64,000 nucleotides of DNA, from NCBI GenBank assembly GCA_002435325.1, contig DJMJ01000042.1, forward strand, positions 1-64,000, read 5' to 3'. The notes below the pieces were generated by a model, which saw only the letters and a list, made by a program, of their open reading frames with translations, was not told the origin of the DNA and made no database searches. Made by a program: the position numbers and the translations under genes. This document shows, piece after piece, positions 62,919 to 64,000 of the stretch; the stretch's first letter is position 1, and each line of letters opens with the position of its first letter. This stretch comes from Nitrospira sp. UBA6493 (GTDB lineage: Bacteria > Nitrospirota > Nitrospiria > Nitrospirales > Nitrospiraceae).

Positions 62919-64000
62919 GTGAGTCAAGGGCTGAATTCAGGATTGGCCAGACACGCATGGTTCGTCGGATTGTTCATCGGTGGCTGCCTGCTTTCCGGCT
63001 GCCTCTCCCCTCTTGCCATGCACCAAGCAGTCCTTGAATACGACCGGACCGTCAGCCGCCTGGAAGCCGAGATGCTCCTGTTGAATATCGCACGGGCGCG
63101 TCACTTCCACCCCAACCATTTCACCGCCCTTTCCAGCGTGGCGGCCACGTTCGAGTTCCAAACCAACGCCGGCGTCGTTCCCGGCGCGGCTGGTCTCACT
63201 GAGACGATCGTGGCCCCCGTGTTCGGCGCCAGCGCCGCGGAAAAACCGACCATGACCATCATCCCCATCCAGGGTGAGGAATTTACGACTCGCATCTTGA
63301 CGCCCTTCGACGAAACCAAGATCGCCTTTCTCTTTCAGCAGGCCATTGAACCGGCCATTATTCTTCGTCTGATGGGAAGAGAACTGGTCGTCAGCGGATA
63401 CGGAGAGTCAGCGCGGCTCCGGAACGATCCTTATCACAGGGCGGAGTACGAGGAATTCCGGCGGCGGGTGCTGCATCTCTCCTCGCTTAATTTGACACAA
63501 CACCTGTTCGTTGGGCCCATTTTGTACGAAGAACCCTCTCCCTTCATGTTTGACAGAAAGCTCACGACGGAAGAAACGGTCGAAAGCCTTGATACGCTTC
63601 TTCGGACGTCCGAACACGGGTTCCGCTGGATCTCGAGCCCGACAGGCGAGTTACGCCTCAGCCGGAGAATCGTGGGCCGCATCGCATTCACCAACTACGA
63701 CCCCTCAAAGCTGACCAATGAAGAGCGCCAGCAGCTGGCGCTGGAAGCGGAGAAAATACCGCGCAACGCCATCTTAGTCGATATCAGACCCGACCATCCG
63801 GGAGGAGAATATCCGATACATGGCACGCTGATCATTAGAAGCTTCAATGCCATTTTGCAGTTTCTTGCCATGGGAGTCTCCGCCGCCCAGGAGTATCATG
63901 TGGCCAAGGACCCGCGAACCGGGGAGGTACCGCGAAATCCCCCCTGGACCATCGCCATCGAGGAGATAGAGGACAAACCGGCGGATGCGGCCTTTGCCGT
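62919..64000 (+). CDS. Large lipoprotein, N-terminal part, runs off window
   Basis: GTG at 62919, with AAGGAAAGAGG just before it, opens a frame that reaches the window edge without a stop (360 codons). A type II signal ends in L-L-S-G-C near residue 28. The mature part is not repetitive; it shows L-E-A-E-M-L-L-L-N-I-A-R-A-R, a Gly/Val/Ala-rich stretch and L-F-V-G-P-I-L-Y-E-E. No family recognised with confidence. Envelope location is the only safe inference. Confidence 0.75.
   Translation, partial: MSQGLNSGLARHAWFVGLFIGGCLLSGCLSPLAMHQAVLEYDRTVSRLEAEMLLLNIARARHFHPNHFTALSSVAATFEFQTNAGVVPGAAGLTETIVAPVFGASAAEKPTMTIIPIQGEEFTTRILTPFDETKIAFLFQQAIEPAIILRLMGRELVVSGYGESARLRNDPYHRAEYEEFRRRVLHLSSLNLTQHLFVGPILYEEPSPFMFDRKLTTEETVESLDTLLRTSEHGFRWISSPTGELRLSRRIVGRIAFTNYDPSKLTNEERQQLALEAEKIPRNAILVDIRPDHPGGEYPIHGTLIIRSFNAILQFLAMGVSAAQEYHVAKDPRTGEVPRNPPWTIAIEEIEDKPADAAFA

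Overview
The window looks like chromosome from a Nitrospira-type bacterium (phylum Nitrospirota). This is inferred from gene content, not from a search: DabA/DabB inorganic-carbon uptake proteins, a short NAD-type isocitrate dehydrogenase with its C-terminal domain on a separate gene, a large trehalose/maltose-1-phosphate cluster, and many two-component proteins in GC-rich DNA. Most genes have clear Shine-Dalgarno sequences, and many neighbours overlap by ATGA.

Region 1 (1-6.3 kb) is housekeeping: the end of a transposase at the left edge, a periplasmic Skp/OmpH chaperone, a rhodanese, a radical SAM protein, seryl-tRNA synthetase followed directly by tRNA-Ser(TGA), a PilZ-like protein, a small zinc protein, tRNA-Ser(GCT), a secreted FKBP isomerase with a textbook terminator, and tRNA-Phe.

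Region 2 (6.35-32.06 kb) lies between two perfect 46-bp copies of the 3' part of tRNA-Phe and is read here as a genomic island of about 25.7 kb. Its left end holds a DUF1778/GNAT toxin-antitoxin pair and an integrase remnant. Next come a DabB-like proton-channel subunit, a DabA reduced to its two ends by a huge in-frame deletion, a PII-like protein, and an NtrB/NtrC-like pair followed by a candidate sigma-54 promoter. Behind that promoter lie three exported proteins, one a probable pseudo-phosphodiesterase. A broken cysD, a complete DabA, folC, a TIG-repeat protein, a Sua5 protein, larB, two receiver-only proteins, the split isocitrate dehydrogenase and small unknowns follow.

Region 3 (32.1-36.6 kb) has a NarL-type sensor/regulator pair, a SlyD-like isomerase, small envelope and zinc proteins, and a peptidoglycan-binding lipoprotein.

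Region 4 (36.6-58.5 kb) is a storage and compatible-solute cluster. Apart from one GH13 gene, it is a nearly gap-free minus-strand array: CBM48 protein, TetR regulator, OmpA-like lipoprotein, two superoxide dismutase paralogues, glgC, treY, a YtxH protein, glgE, maltokinase, GH15, DUF5752, treS, treT, a GT-A glycosyltransferase and a membrane protein. Together they can make, interconvert and break down trehalose, maltose-1-phosphate and alpha-glucan. No treZ, branching enzyme or glycogen synthase was seen.

Region 5 (58.5-64 kb) holds a mannose-1-phosphate guanylyltransferase-like enzyme, TatA, several small proteins, a PilZ-like protein, a TPR protein and the start of a large lipoprotein gene that leaves the window.
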